In this document: positions 9,657 through 18,659 of the stretch, one piece after another
How positions within the stretch are numbered: the stretch's first letter is position 1
Layout: every line of letters begins with the position of its first letter
From: a virus
IMG/VR virus record: IMGVR_UViG_3300034066_001068
Span: 1-60,678 of that record
Direction: 5' to 3' (one strand)
Length of the DNA: 60,678 nt
Notes under the pieces: model-generated
The model's database searches: none
Told to the model about the DNA's origin: nothing
What the model saw: only the letters and a program-made list of their open reading frames with translations
Translations under genes and position numbers: made by a program

Positions 9657-10119
9657 GGACTTATACGGAAATAAATTTTCCCTACCTGAGGAGGTTGTAA
9701 GTTATTTACAACAGTGCCATGATGCCGCAGGAGGTGCTGACGAAAGTGTTGAGGGTTATAAGAGAAACAAAGAACTAAGAGATAGTCGTGAGGTTACATA
9801 TCAACAATTAAAACGAATGAAAAATTGGTTTGATAAGTTTGAGGGTGATGAAAATGATTTATCTTATATATTGAATGGTGGCCATTATGTTAAGAATTGG
9901 GTTCACAATACTTTAACTTCAATGAGAGATAATGTATACAATACTAAAAAGAATAAATCTGAGGTTTTGCCTAATCAATTTATTCAGCCACATGAAAAGA
10001 ATGACATGACAACAATTAATAGACCAAGTAAAAGTCATAAAGCAACTGTTGATAAATATGATACCGCTATTATGGAGAATCTAATCAGAATAAACAATTT
10101 AATTAAAAAAATAATATAA
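9649..10119 (+). CDS. Hypothetical protein
   Basis: A 156-residue mostly helical protein with no family I can name. It begins inside the last codons of the upstream gene and ends two bases before the next ATG, so it is part of one transcriptional unit. Confidence 0.6.
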   Translation: MNKDLYGNKFSLPEEVVSYLQQCHDAAGGADESVEGYKRNKELRDSREVTYQQLKRMKNWFDKFEGDENDLSYILNGGHYVKNWVHNTLTSMRDNVYNTKKNKSEVLPNQFIQPHEKNDMTTINRPSKSHKATVDKYDTAIMENLIRINNLIKKII

Positions 10120-10120
10120 T

Positions 10121-10414
10121 ATGGCGACAATAGACCCAATTGTGTTTGAACAACCTAAAAATGACTTGTCATCAATCGCTGACATGGAAAGAGCAAAGTT
10201 ATTCCCAAAGAATGATTATAAACCAACAAATCAATATTCGGCAGTTAATCCTGACGCTATCGCTGATGGCGATGCTCAAGGTAAAGGTACTGGAGGATTT
10301 TTAGATGTTTATAATCAAGGTGCGGGAGCAATTCAAGACATCTTAGAACGAAAGGCTGAGATAGTTATTAATGAATTTAAACCTAACTCACCATACACTA
10401 CACCAAGTGCGTAA
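10121..10414 (+). CDS. Hypothetical small protein
   Basis: A 97-residue protein rich in Asn, Pro, Gly and Asp. Its TAA shares one base with the ATG of the WYL-domain gene (TAATG). No domain recognised. Confidence 0.55.
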   Translation: MATIDPIVFEQPKNDLSSIADMERAKLFPKNDYKPTNQYSAVNPDAIADGDAQGKGTGGFLDVYNQGAGAIQDILERKAEIVINEFKPNSPYTTPSA

Positions 10415-10797
10415 TGAAACTTTACAATACAGTTAAATCCCTTATTTTAGAAGTAGCATCGATTGATTCAATCGTTGATGCTATAAAAAAAAGAGATAAG
10501 ATAGTAATTTACTATGATGGTGATGAACCAGGTGGTAGAGGGTTAAGAGAAATTGAACCTGTTTGTCTTGGGTATAGTAAGTCAGATAATCCTGTTTTAA
10601 GAGCTTGGGATAATGAAGGGTCTTCTCATACCGCATATAAGGGAGAACAACCTTTACCAGGGTGGAGATTATTCAGAGTTGATAAAATATTATCATTTAA
10701 ACCAACGGGAGAAAAATTTGAATCGTCTAAACCAGGGTATAATCCATCAGGAGACAAAAGCATGAATAGAATTATTATTAACGCAGTGTTTAATTAA
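10414..10797 (+). CDS. Standalone WYL-domain protein with capsid-targeting-like N-terminus
   Basis: This 127-residue protein matches the core of WYL domains: a KIVIYYDGDE strand, then REIEPVCLGY, then VLRAWDNEG, ending in RLFRVDKILSF. WYL domains are SH3/Sm-like ligand- or nucleic-acid-binding modules, usually fused to helix-turn-helix regulators in bacteria. Here there is no DNA-binding domain. The first 13 residues (MKLYNTVKSLILE) form a short amphipathic segment ending in Leu-X-Glu style, like T4 capsid-targeting peptides cut by the prohead protease. It may be an internal capsid protein delivered to the host, which is inference. Confidence 0.6.
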   Translation: MKLYNTVKSLILEVASIDSIVDAIKKRDKIVIYYDGDEPGGRGLREIEPVCLGYSKSDNPVLRAWDNEGSSHTAYKGEQPLPGWRLFRVDKILSFKPTGEKFESSKPGYNPSGDKSMNRIIINAVFN

Positions 10798-10818
10798 CAA
10801 CCTCCAATAATATAAGAT

Positions 10819-11403
10819 ATGACAAACGAAAACGACTTAATAGAAAAATTAATGATATCTAAAGCTATTATGGATAAGCATAATAACACCCCAAGGTCGG
10901 GTAATAATTTAAATATGACAAGTCCAACGGTAGAAAATTATGAAGCTCCACAAGCTAAATATAATTTACCACAAGAATTTATGCAGGAATCAGTTACTCA
11001 ATCATCCCCATCACATCAACAACCAATAACTAAAGATAGAGTAATGTCTTCTAAATTACCTGATGAGATTAAAAGATTAATGATAGAACACCCCATCAAT
11101 CAACCAAACTCAATGGCGGGGCCGTCATTATCTAATGATTTGATTGATAAAGCGTCTAGATTAATGAATCTTGATGCTAAAGGAAGTCCAAAAGGCCATC
11201 AACCAAATAGAATGGTAGAACAATCAATACCAACTCAAGATTTATCAACTTTAAAAGAATTATTAAGAGAGGTTGTTGAAGAAGTGCTACAAGAAAATGG
11301 ATTAATTGCCGAATCCACCCAAAAATCAAATGAAATATTTTCCTTTAAGGTAGGTAAACATATATTTGAGGGTAAGGTTACTAAGATAAAAAAAATACCT
11401 TAA
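10819..11403 (+). CDS. Hypothetical virion/core protein
   Basis: A 194-residue protein with a disordered, Pro/Asn/Ser-rich first half, a helix near residues 150-165 containing EVVEEVLQE, and a short basic beta-rich C-terminus. The C-terminal module and helix resemble those of internal or core proteins elsewhere in the window. It is the last gene before a strong terminator. Function unknown. Confidence 0.55.
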   Translation: MTNENDLIEKLMISKAIMDKHNNTPRSGNNLNMTSPTVENYEAPQAKYNLPQEFMQESVTQSSPSHQQPITKDRVMSSKLPDEIKRLMIEHPINQPNSMAGPSLSNDLIDKASRLMNLDAKGSPKGHQPNRMVEQSIPTQDLSTLKELLREVVEEVLQENGLIAESTQKSNEIFSFKVGKHIFEGKVTKIKKIP

Positions 11404-11426
11404 AGAGAAGTTTACATTAAATAAAA

Positions 11427-11457
11427 AACCCCCTCATAACTATGTGGGGTTTTTTTA
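11427..11457 (+). terminator. Intrinsic terminator
   Basis: AACCCC pairs with GGGGTT around a CAT-AACT-ATG inner hairpin and is followed by seven T residues. It closes the run of genes that starts at 8820. The A-rich left flank could also serve the other strand. Confidence 0.8.
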
Positions 11458-11467
11458 TTTTAATACG

Positions 11468-11500
11468 GTTGATATTTCTTTAATTTCTTATTATATTTTT
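11468..11500 (+). promoter_or_regulatory. Possible Bacteroidetes-type promoter
   Basis: A TTG near 11470 is followed after about 20 nt by TATATTTT, close to the TAnnTTTG form, just after the terminator and before the glycosyltransferase at 11517. It would start the sugar island. Confidence 0.35.
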
Positions 11501-11516
11501 TAGAGAATTTTATAAT

Positions 11517-12737
11517 ATGAAAGAAAAAATTAATGTTTTAGTACTACCAAGTGATAAAAGTGGTGTTGGGAAATTTCGCTCGGTCGACCCCCACGTACAC
11601 TTACAAAATCTATATCCCGATGACTTTCACGTAGACATTGACTACGAACCAAGAATTGGTGACCCGAGTTATTGGAGTAAATACCAAATTGTACACGTAC
11701 ATAGAAATATTGGAAGTAACTACGATAATACACCTAATATTATTAGAAATTTAAAATCAATTGGGGTTATTGTCATTGTTGATATTGATGATTATTGGTT
11801 ACCGACAAAAGAACATCCTATTCATCAAATAATTGTACAACAAAAAATTAACGAAAAAATTGTTGCAAATTTAAAAGAAGCCGATTATGTTATGACAACA
11901 ACGGATATTTTTGCAAATGAAATTATAAAATTTAATAAGAACGTTGTTGTATTCCCTAACGCAATTAACCCAAAAGAACCTCAATTTAATCAACCGACTG
12001 TCAAATCAGATAGAATCAGAGTTGGGTGGTTAGGTGGTTCATCTCACTTACATGACTTAATGTTATTACAAGGTTTTACACAAAAAAACGGTTCTGAAAT
12101 TAATAACAAAATTCAATATGTTATTTGTGGTTTTGACACTAGAGGTAGTGTTACTGAAATTAATCCGCAAACAGGTGAACAAAAACGTAGAGATATTTTA
12201 CCTCATGAAACTGTATGGTCAAAATATGAAGAAATTTTTACAAACAACTATAATTTAGTGGATGAAGATTATAAAAAATTTTTAATAGAATATAAAGAAG
12301 GTGATTATGTTTCTAACAAAGAATTACCTTATGTTAGAGTATGGACTAAACCTGTAACATCTTACGCAATGAATTATTCAAAGCTTGATATTTCTTTATC
12401 ACCAATTAAAAATCACATCTTTAATAGAATGAAATCCCAATTAAAAGTTATTGAGGCAGGATTTTATAAGAAAGCGTTAATTGCTTCAGAAATTGGTCCT
12501 TATACAATTGACTTGAAACATTGTTTAAAAAATGGTAATTTTGTTGATGGTAACGCAATGTTAGTTCCTGAACATAGAAATCATAGTGATTGGTCTAAAC
12601 ATATTAAAAAGTTAATCCAAAACCCTAATTTAATTACTGATATGGGGGAAAGATTATATGAAACAGTTAAAGACAAATACGATTTAAATAACGTAACTAA
12701 AGATAGAGCAGAATTTTATAAATCATTAATTAAATAA
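11517..12737 (+). CDS. Glycosyltransferase, GT-B type
   Basis: A 406-residue protein with the two-lobed layout of GT4-like transferases. The first half has a Rossmann-like strand (INVLVLPSD), VHVHRN, and VDIDDYW. The second half opens with RVGWLGGSSHLHDL and carries the donor-site region LKVIEAGFYKKALIASEIGPY, with Glu-Ala-Gly where the family's conserved Glu lies. It would move a nucleotide-activated sugar onto an unknown acceptor in the cytoplasm. It is the first gene of the 11.5-21.4 kb island and is followed after five bases by a cytidylyltransferase-like gene. Donor and acceptor cannot be read from sequence. Confidence 0.75.
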   Translation: MKEKINVLVLPSDKSGVGKFRSVDPHVHLQNLYPDDFHVDIDYEPRIGDPSYWSKYQIVHVHRNIGSNYDNTPNIIRNLKSIGVIVIVDIDDYWLPTKEHPIHQIIVQQKINEKIVANLKEADYVMTTTDIFANEIIKFNKNVVVFPNAINPKEPQFNQPTVKSDRIRVGWLGGSSHLHDLMLLQGFTQKNGSEINNKIQYVICGFDTRGSVTEINPQTGEQKRRDILPHETVWSKYEEIFTNNYNLVDEDYKKFLIEYKEGDYVSNKELPYVRVWTKPVTSYAMNYSKLDISLSPIKNHIFNRMKSQLKVIEAGFYKKALIASEIGPYTIDLKHCLKNGNFVDGNAMLVPEHRNHSDWSKHIKKLIQNPNLITDMGERLYETVKDKYDLNNVTKDRAEFYKSLIK

Positions 12738-12742
12738 ATAAT

Positions 12743-13201
12743 ATGTATAATAAAAAAGGTAAAGTTGGGTTCACCGCAGGTAATTTTGATTTACTACACC
12801 CAGGTTATATTTACACTTTTGAAGCGGCAAAAGAACATTGTGATTACTTTATGGTTTTTTTACAAAGAGACCCGTCCGAAACAAGATTTACAAAGTATAA
12901 ACCAGTTGTTCCATTATATGAAAGATATAAAACTTTGATGTCAATAAAGTATGTTGATGACGTTGTAACATATCAAACTGAAGAAGATTTAGTAAAACTA
13001 ATTGAGTTTTTTAAACCTGATGTTAGAATTTTGGGTGACGATTATATTGGTAAACGATTTACAGGAGACCATCTACCAGTTAATGTCGTTTACACTACAA
13101 GGTCTCACAATTGGTCAACAACTAAAATTAAAGATTTAATCACAATACAAACATTAAAACAAAATCCTGAAATAATAAAAAATTTAGATACAAATGATTA
13201 A
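12743..13201 (+). CDS. Cytidylyltransferase-like nucleotidyltransferase (TagD/RfaE-C type)
   Basis: A 152-residue protein, typical in length for this family. It carries the hallmark N-terminal motif TAGNFDLLHPGY (GxFDxxHxGH-like, with Tyr where the second His usually stands) and the C-terminal RSHNWSTTKIKDL, corresponding to the RTxGISTT-type signature. Such enzymes activate polyol or sugar phosphates with CTP or ATP. It probably makes an activated donor for the neighbouring glycosyltransferases. It overlaps the exonuclease gene by 8 nt. Substrate uncertain. The change at the second His could alter activity. Confidence 0.75.
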   Translation: MYNKKGKVGFTAGNFDLLHPGYIYTFEAAKEHCDYFMVFLQRDPSETRFTKYKPVVPLYERYKTLMSIKYVDDVVTYQTEEDLVKLIEFFKPDVRILGDDYIGKRFTGDHLPVNVVYTTRSHNWSTTKIKDLITIQTLKQNPEIIKNLDTND

Positions 13202-13913
13202 AATACCTATTACTAAAATTTTGTTTCTTGACATAGAAACCGTTGGGATTGAAAAAGACTTTGACACTTGTGTTAAAAATCATCCCGAGATTGCACATCA
13301 ATTTGATAAGTATTTAGATTGGTTTTTAAAACGATTCCCCGAAGACTCAACTAAGGGAGAAAATGAAGATGAAAGACAAAATATTATATTTTCAACAAGA
13401 ACCTCATTGGTTCCCGAATTTGCAAAGATTGTATGTGTTAGTGTCGCCTTTGTTATGGATAATGGTGAAGTTAAAAAACAAACCTTTTTTGGTGATGATG
13501 AGAAACAATTATTACGTGATTGTCAGAAATTATTGGACCGTTGCGGAAAATTGGATTTCTTTTTGTGTGGTCATAATTTAAAGAATTTTGATATTCCGAT
13601 GATTGCCAAAAGAATGATTATTAATGGATTACTTCCACCATCAATTCTACCATCATACGATACAAAACCATGGGAAATTAAGGCTATTGACACTAAAGAA
13701 ATTTGGCAATACGGTGCTTACACTGCAATTGGTTCATTAGACTTAATGTGTGCGTCAATGGATGTTCCATCTTCAAAAGAGGGCGAAATTACTGGTGATA
13801 AAGTACACGATTCATATTGGAATCACGGAAAATTAAAAGAAATCTCAGAATACTGCGAACGAGATGTTAACGTATTAATTGAGGTGATAAAAAAATTAAA
13901 AGAACTTAAATAA
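13194..13913 (+). CDS. DnaQ-like 3'-5' exonuclease
   Basis: A 239-residue protein with the three exonuclease motifs of the DEDD superfamily. Exo I is LFLDIET (Asp13, Glu15). Exo II is HNLKNFDIPMI, with the second Asp. Exo III is EYCERDVNVL, with the final Asp in a YxxxD arrangement. The layout matches the standalone PolB-related proofreading-type exonucleases seen in phages and bacteria. It likely degrades single-stranded DNA during replication or repair. It starts inside the upstream gene and its stop shares one base with the dUTPase ATG. Confidence 0.8.
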   Translation: MIKIPITKILFLDIETVGIEKDFDTCVKNHPEIAHQFDKYLDWFLKRFPEDSTKGENEDERQNIIFSTRTSLVPEFAKIVCVSVAFVMDNGEVKKQTFFGDDEKQLLRDCQKLLDRCGKLDFFLCGHNLKNFDIPMIAKRMIINGLLPPSILPSYDTKPWEIKAIDTKEIWQYGAYTAIGSLDLMCASMDVPSSKEGEITGDKVHDSYWNHGKLKEISEYCERDVNVLIEVIKKLKELK

Positions 13914-14515
13914 TGACAGAAGAATTTGATTTAGATTTTTTAAAGAAAAAAGCGGAAGAGTTAAAATTAATGTTATCAACGCCAGAAAATGATGATATTG
14001 ACTATAATCAAATACTTGACGAGTTTGGTATTGATGTCAAACAATTAGAAGTTGATATGAAAAACTATAAACCTAAACTGGATTTAGGATTTACGAAACT
14101 ACATCTTGATGCGGTTACACCAAGTTATAATTACGCAAGTGATTCTGGCTTTGATTTATATTCAGTTGAAGATGTGACAATTGAAGGTCTTGGTAGAGGG
14201 TTAGTCCCAACTGGACTATCGTTTGATATTAAAGATGGTTATGAAATCCAAGTTAGGTCTAAAAGTGGATTGGCAATTAATCAAGGTTTAATGTGTTTAA
14301 ACTCACCAGGAACAGTGGATAATGGATACACAGGTGAAGTAAAAGTGATTATATTCAACACAAATAAAGAACCTTTTACAATTACTAAAGGTATGAAAGT
14401 TGCTCAAGCAGTTTTATGCCCCGTAGTTAATGGTGGTTGGGTTTATTTAGATGAAAAAAATGAAGTGGCCAAAAAAGATAGAAACGATAACGGATTTGGT
14501 TCTACAGGTATATAA
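13913..14515 (+). CDS. dut: dUTP diphosphatase with N-terminal extension
   Basis: All five trimeric dUTPase motifs are visible: SDSGFDLYS (76-84), RSKSG (115-119), GTVDNGYTGE (133-142), GMKVAQ (160-165) and RNDNGFGSTG (190-199). The enzyme hydrolyses dUTP to dUMP and pyrophosphate, keeping uracil out of phage DNA and feeding dTMP synthesis. At 200 residues it is longer than typical because of an acidic helical extension of about 58 residues at the N-terminus. The extension could mediate a partner interaction, which I infer only from its being separate from the catalytic core. Confidence 0.93.
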   Translation: MTEEFDLDFLKKKAEELKLMLSTPENDDIDYNQILDEFGIDVKQLEVDMKNYKPKLDLGFTKLHLDAVTPSYNYASDSGFDLYSVEDVTIEGLGRGLVPTGLSFDIKDGYEIQVRSKSGLAINQGLMCLNSPGTVDNGYTGEVKVIIFNTNKEPFTITKGMKVAQAVLCPVVNGGWVYLDEKNEVAKKDRNDNGFGSTGI

Positions 14516-14523
14516 TTAATATT

Positions 14524-15147
14524 ATGCACAAAACTGCTGAAGATAACTCAAAAAGATTTTTTACGAATTACATTTATAATAAAAAAGATTCGGGTAAAAT
14601 ATTAGAAATTGGTTCTTATATTGGAGGGTTTAACATCCGTTCATTATCCCCTGAAAATATGGAATATATTGGGGTTGATTTAGGCTCAGGACCTGGTGTT
14701 GATGTCGTACTTGAAGACCAATATGTCTTACCTTTTGGAGATAACTCTTTTGATTATGTTATTAGTTCATCTTGTTTTGAACATAGTGAATTTTTTTGGT
14801 TGAATTTTTTGGAAATTATGAGGGTTCTGAAACCTTCAGGTCTTTTTTATTTAAACGCACCATCAAACGGGGATTTTCATAGATATCCTGTTGACTGCTG
14901 GAGATTTTTTCCTGATAGTGGAAACGCCATGTCTAATTGGGGTAAACGTAATGGGTATAATTGTGAGGTTCTTGAGCTCTACACTAGTGATAAAGAAATG
15001 GATATATGGTCGGATTATGTTTCTATTTTTATAAAAGACTCTGAACATATTAATGAACACCCAAATAGAATTCTAAGTAGTTTTAATAACTACACCAATG
15101 GTTCTATTTACCCTCATAAAAATTTTACAAATTTAAAAAAATGGTAA
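14524..15147 (+). CDS. SAM-dependent methyltransferase (class I)
   Basis: A 207-residue Rossmann methyltransferase of the Methyltransf_11 kind. Motif I is ILEIGSYIGGFN, followed by the acidic strand end GVDLG, the PFGDNSFDYVISS segment and the VLKPSGLFYLNAPS strand. Similar proteins in sugar clusters methylate glycans or intermediates. It lies next to a second methyltransferase and between glycosyltransferases, supporting a role in glycan decoration rather than DNA modification, although the acceptor is unknown. It overlaps the next gene by 7 nt. Confidence 0.75.
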   Translation: MHKTAEDNSKRFFTNYIYNKKDSGKILEIGSYIGGFNIRSLSPENMEYIGVDLGSGPGVDVVLEDQYVLPFGDNSFDYVISSSCFEHSEFFWLNFLEIMRVLKPSGLFYLNAPSNGDFHRYPVDCWRFFPDSGNAMSNWGKRNGYNCEVLELYTSDKEMDIWSDYVSIFIKDSEHINEHPNRILSSFNNYTNGSIYPHKNFTNLKKW

Positions 15148-15704
15148 ATAAAGAAAAAATTAATAAACTATATGTAATGAGAGATGAGCATTACACCAAA
15201 GGTTTAATGGATTTAATACAATATCTGAATGAATTTGGGGATACTACTAAAATGAGAATGGTTGAGATTGGTTCGTATGCTGGTGAGTCTACTAAAATAT
15301 TTGCGAAACATTTTAAAGAAGTTATCTCAATAGACCCATTTCTTAATGATTATGACTTAAATGATATAACTTGTTATCATATGGATTTAAATAAGGTATA
15401 CGAAGAATTTATATCAAATACTAAAACATTCAGTAATATCCGTTTAATCAAACAAACATCTGATGACGCAATTAATGAATTAATTAATGAAAGTTTTGAT
15501 TTTATTTATATTGATGGTATTCACACTTATGCCCAAGTAAATAAAGATATTGATAATTATAAACCATTAATTGTTAAAGGTGGTTTTATTGGTGGTCATG
15601 ATTTTCATCCTGTATGGAGTGGGGTAGTCCAATCAATTAAAGAAAAAGTGGGTGAACCAAATAAAACGTTCCAAGATACTAGTTGGGTAATTAAAATTAA
15701 TTAA
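15141..15704 (+). CDS. SAM-dependent methyltransferase (Methyltransf_24 type)
   Basis: A 187-residue class I methyltransferase. It has MVEIGSYAGESTKIFA as the SAM loop, ISIDPF as the acidic strand end, and FDFIYIDGIHTYAQV, followed by GGFIGGHDF. This pattern is typical of the family that includes sugar O-methyltransferases such as those acting on rhamnose or macrocins. Motif and context point to a small-molecule or glycan substrate. Confidence 0.75.
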   Translation: MVNKEKINKLYVMRDEHYTKGLMDLIQYLNEFGDTTKMRMVEIGSYAGESTKIFAKHFKEVISIDPFLNDYDLNDITCYHMDLNKVYEEFISNTKTFSNIRLIKQTSDDAINELINESFDFIYIDGIHTYAQVNKDIDNYKPLIVKGGFIGGHDFHPVWSGVVQSIKEKVGEPNKTFQDTSWVIKIN

Positions 15705-15706
15705 CA

Positions 15707-16249
15707 ATGTTTTTAAATATTATTACACCGTGTAGTAGACCTGAGAATCTACATGTAATTAGTGAAACTATTAATATACCAAAAGAAAATTATAGATGGA
15801 TTGTTGTCTTTGATATGGATGAACTACCAAAAAAGGAATTAATCCCATTAAATTGTGAGCCACATTTATATAGAGAAAAAGGTAGTGTAGTTGGTCATGC
15901 CCAACGAAATTATGCTTTAAACATAATTGATGATGGTTATATATACTTTAATGATGATGACACCTCAGTACATCCTGAATTATGGGAAACAATTAAGAAT
16001 TGTAATTCTGACTTTATTTCATTTATACAATTAAACAAAGATGGAACCACAAGACTTGTTGGTAAAGTAATAGATGTTAGACAGATTGATAGTCACAATT
16101 TTATTATTTCAAGAAATACTGTTGGGGTTAGTCAATTTTTTATAAACAAGTATGATGCTGATGGGCATTTTGCAAAAGAATGTTATAACAAATCATTAAC
16201 TAAAACACACTTTAATAAACCATTATCCATCTATAATTTATTGAGATAA
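15707..16249 (+). CDS. Glycosyltransferase-like protein (GT-A, short)
   Basis: A 180-residue protein with a GT-A core. The N-terminus LNIITPCSRPENL resembles the donor-binding strand of GT2 enzymes, GSVVGHAQRNYALNII is the following helix, and YIYFNDDDTSVHPE contains the Asp-rich metal-binding site. It is shorter than most GT2 proteins and lacks a large C-terminal region, so it may be a minimal enzyme. It starts three bases after the methyltransferase stop. Confidence 0.65.
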   Translation: MFLNIITPCSRPENLHVISETINIPKENYRWIVVFDMDELPKKELIPLNCEPHLYREKGSVVGHAQRNYALNIIDDGYIYFNDDDTSVHPELWETIKNCNSDFISFIQLNKDGTTRLVGKVIDVRQIDSHNFIISRNTVGVSQFFINKYDADGHFAKECYNKSLTKTHFNKPLSIYNLLR

Positions 16250-16255
16250 CCATAT

Positions 16256-17767
16256 ATGATAACAATAATATATTCAACCCATAAAGACGAAACATATAAT
16301 AACAAATTTAAACAACATTTGTTACAAACTGTTGGGTTAAAAAATGTACAGATATTAGAATTCCAAAACAATAATCAGTATAGTTTGGCTGAGGTATATA
16401 ACAAAGGTATATCACAATCTATATATGATATTGTTGTTTGTTGTCATAACGACATTAAATTAGAAAAAAATTGGGGTAAGAAACTAGTTAGTGATTTTGA
16501 AAATAATCCTGACTATGGAATTATTGGTAAGGCGGGGTCATGTTATTTCCCTGAATCAGGGGTATACTGGGAGGAAATGAGAACAACTATGGTTGGTCAT
16601 GTTTATCACCACCCTGTAGGTCAAAATAAATGGATTAACAAATATTCTGCAAAAATACCTCAACTGATACCTGTTGTAACTATTGATGGGTTATTTATGT
16701 CATTCGACAAAACAAAAATTAAAAACACGTTTGACGAAACGATTGGGAAATTTCACTTTTATGACCATCCGTTTTGTTTAAGTAATTATATTGAAAATGT
16801 TAAGATTGGTGTTACGTTTTCTTTTGACATCACACATGAATCTGTAGGACAACCGAATAACGAATTTTTTGAAAGTAAGGTTAAATTTTTAGAGAAATTC
16901 TTGTCTATATTACCATTAGATTTAAAACCTAACAGTGTTTACGTTCCTAAAGTAATTGAAAAACCAATTAAAAATATTGGTAAAGTTGCAATTATTATCC
17001 CAACAAAAGATAAGTTTGAATTAATCCAAAATTGCGTTGAATCATTTTACGAACATTGTAACCCCACTCTTTTCCATATTTTTATCGCCGACACTGGCTC
17101 CTCTGATGATAGTAAAACAAAATTAAAAGAGTTAATTAGTAATAAGAATAACATCACTTTAATTGAATATGATTATTACAATTTTGCAAAAATAAATAAT
17201 GATGTGGTTACAAACCATATACCTAATGAGTATGAATTTATTTTATTTTGTAATAACGATATTAAAATACTGAATAATGTAATATATAACATGTTAAAGA
17301 TATTCAAAGACACCAATAAAACTGGAACCGTTGGGTGTCGATTACATTACGAAAATAACACAGTACAACATAATGGGATTACTGTTTTTGTGGACAAATT
17401 AAAAAGACTACAAGCAACTCATATTGGGTTACGTACATACTACGGATATTATACAAACATATCCAAGGTAGTAGGTTCAACAGCGGCATTACTAATGATT
17501 AGAAAAACAATGTTTGAAAAATGCGGTTATTTTAATGAGGTCTACCAATCTTGTTTTGAAGATGTTGAATTAAATTTAAAATGTCTATCCTTAGGTTTTG
17601 AAAATTTAATTGATGGTAATTCAGTTGCTTACCATTATGAAAGCCAAACAAGGGGGGTTCAACAATCAAATGACATAGAATTAAAGAACGACTATCAAAA
17701 TGGATTAGTGCCGTTTGTTAATAAAAATTATGATAAATTAAAAAAATACATACCAGTACTACAGTAA
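16256..17767 (+). CDS. Two-domain GT2 glycosyltransferase
   Basis: A 503-residue protein with two GT-A-like halves. The first (about 1-225) has ITIIYSTHKDE and DIVVCCHNDIKLEKNW. The second (about 240-470) has VAIIIPTKDKFELIQNCVES, IADTGSSDDS, FILFCNNDIKIL and CFEDVELNLKCLSLG, the latter matching the ED-containing catalytic segment of rhamnosyl or GalNAc-type GT2 enzymes. Dual-domain GT2 proteins often build alternating linkages. It ends the first block of the sugar island. An 86-nt gap to PhoH holds no clear signal. Confidence 0.78.
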   Translation: MITIIYSTHKDETYNNKFKQHLLQTVGLKNVQILEFQNNNQYSLAEVYNKGISQSIYDIVVCCHNDIKLEKNWGKKLVSDFENNPDYGIIGKAGSCYFPESGVYWEEMRTTMVGHVYHHPVGQNKWINKYSAKIPQLIPVVTIDGLFMSFDKTKIKNTFDETIGKFHFYDHPFCLSNYIENVKIGVTFSFDITHESVGQPNNEFFESKVKFLEKFLSILPLDLKPNSVYVPKVIEKPIKNIGKVAIIIPTKDKFELIQNCVESFYEHCNPTLFHIFIADTGSSDDSKTKLKELISNKNNITLIEYDYYNFAKINNDVVTNHIPNEYEFILFCNNDIKILNNVIYNMLKIFKDTNKTGTVGCRLHYENNTVQHNGITVFVDKLKRLQATHIGLRTYYGYYTNISKVVGSTAALLMIRKTMFEKCGYFNEVYQSCFEDVELNLKCLSLGFENLIDGNSVAYHYESQTRGVQQSNDIELKNDYQNGLVPFVNKNYDKLKKYIPVLQ

Positions 17768-17853
17768 TTTACACAAATGATTAATAATTAAAGTAATGGT
17801 ATAATGAATTTATCAATATATAACCGATTAAGATACCCAATAACAATTTAACT

Positions 17854-18591
17854 ATGGCTGAACAACGAAAAAGAAAACCAACAATAACCCCCACTCCGGA
17901 GACCACCAATAAACCGGTGAGTAAAAAAGACTTAATTAGTCAGATTATTAAAAGAAAAACTAAAGAAAAGTTTTTAAGCGTAAATCAAAAAAAGTATTAT
18001 GACATTTTAACTAATAGTCAAATTACTATTTGTTCAGGACCTGCTGGTGTTGGTAAAAGTTATATTGCCATGAAAGCTGCGGTGGACTTATTGTCAGACC
18101 CAACAACACCTTATGAAAAAATTATTATCGTAAGACCTGCGGTTGAAGCAGAAGAAAAATTAGGGTCACTTCCTGGCAATGTTGAAGAAAAATTAGACCC
18201 TTATATTTTCCCATCGTATTATTTATTAAATAAAATTATTGGTAAAGAAGCTAGAGAAAAATTAAAAGAAATTGAGGCAATTGAAGTTTTTGCGTTAGCG
18301 TACATGAGAGGTATGAATATTGACAATTCAATTCTATTGTTTGAGGAGGCTCAGAACTCAACTCCAAGTCAAATGAAATTACTATTGACAAGAATTGGGT
18401 TTAATTCTAAGTTCTTCCTTTCAGGTGACTTAGAACAATTTGACCGACATAAAGACAAAACTCAAACAGGTTTATGGGACGCACTACAAAAGTTTCAAAA
18501 TTTAGATGACATCGGAACATTTGAATTCAACCACGAAGATGTTGTTAGAAATCCTTTAATAAGTAAAATCTTAAAAAGATACGAAAACTAA
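17854..18591 (+). CDS. phoH: PhoH-like ATPase
   Basis: A 245-residue P-loop protein with Walker A GPAGVGKS (62-69), Walker B LLFEEAQ (161-167) and the sensor-like SGDLEQFD after it, matching the PhoH family found in many phages. PhoH proteins are predicted RNA or DNA helicase-like ATPases whose phage role is unresolved. The first 45 residues are a basic, disordered tail. The gene ends at a strong terminator and so may be a separate unit from the gene at 18660. Confidence 0.88.
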   Translation: MAEQRKRKPTITPTPETTNKPVSKKDLISQIIKRKTKEKFLSVNQKKYYDILTNSQITICSGPAGVGKSYIAMKAAVDLLSDPTTPYEKIIIVRPAVEAEEKLGSLPGNVEEKLDPYIFPSYYLLNKIIGKEAREKLKEIEAIEVFALAYMRGMNIDNSILLFEEAQNSTPSQMKLLLTRIGFNSKFFLSGDLEQFDRHKDKTQTGLWDALQKFQNLDDIGTFEFNHEDVVRNPLISKILKRYEN

Positions 18592-18601
18592 AATTATTAT
18601 T

Positions 18602-18647
18602 AACCCAATAAGTATAAATTTAATTTAATTTACTTATTGGGTTTTTT
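18602..18647 (+). terminator. Intrinsic terminator after phoH
   Basis: A perfect 13-bp stem (AACCCAATAAGTA with TACTTATTGGGTT) around a 16-nt A/T loop, followed by a T run. Confidence 0.9.
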
Positions 18648-18659
18648 ACATATTTTTTT

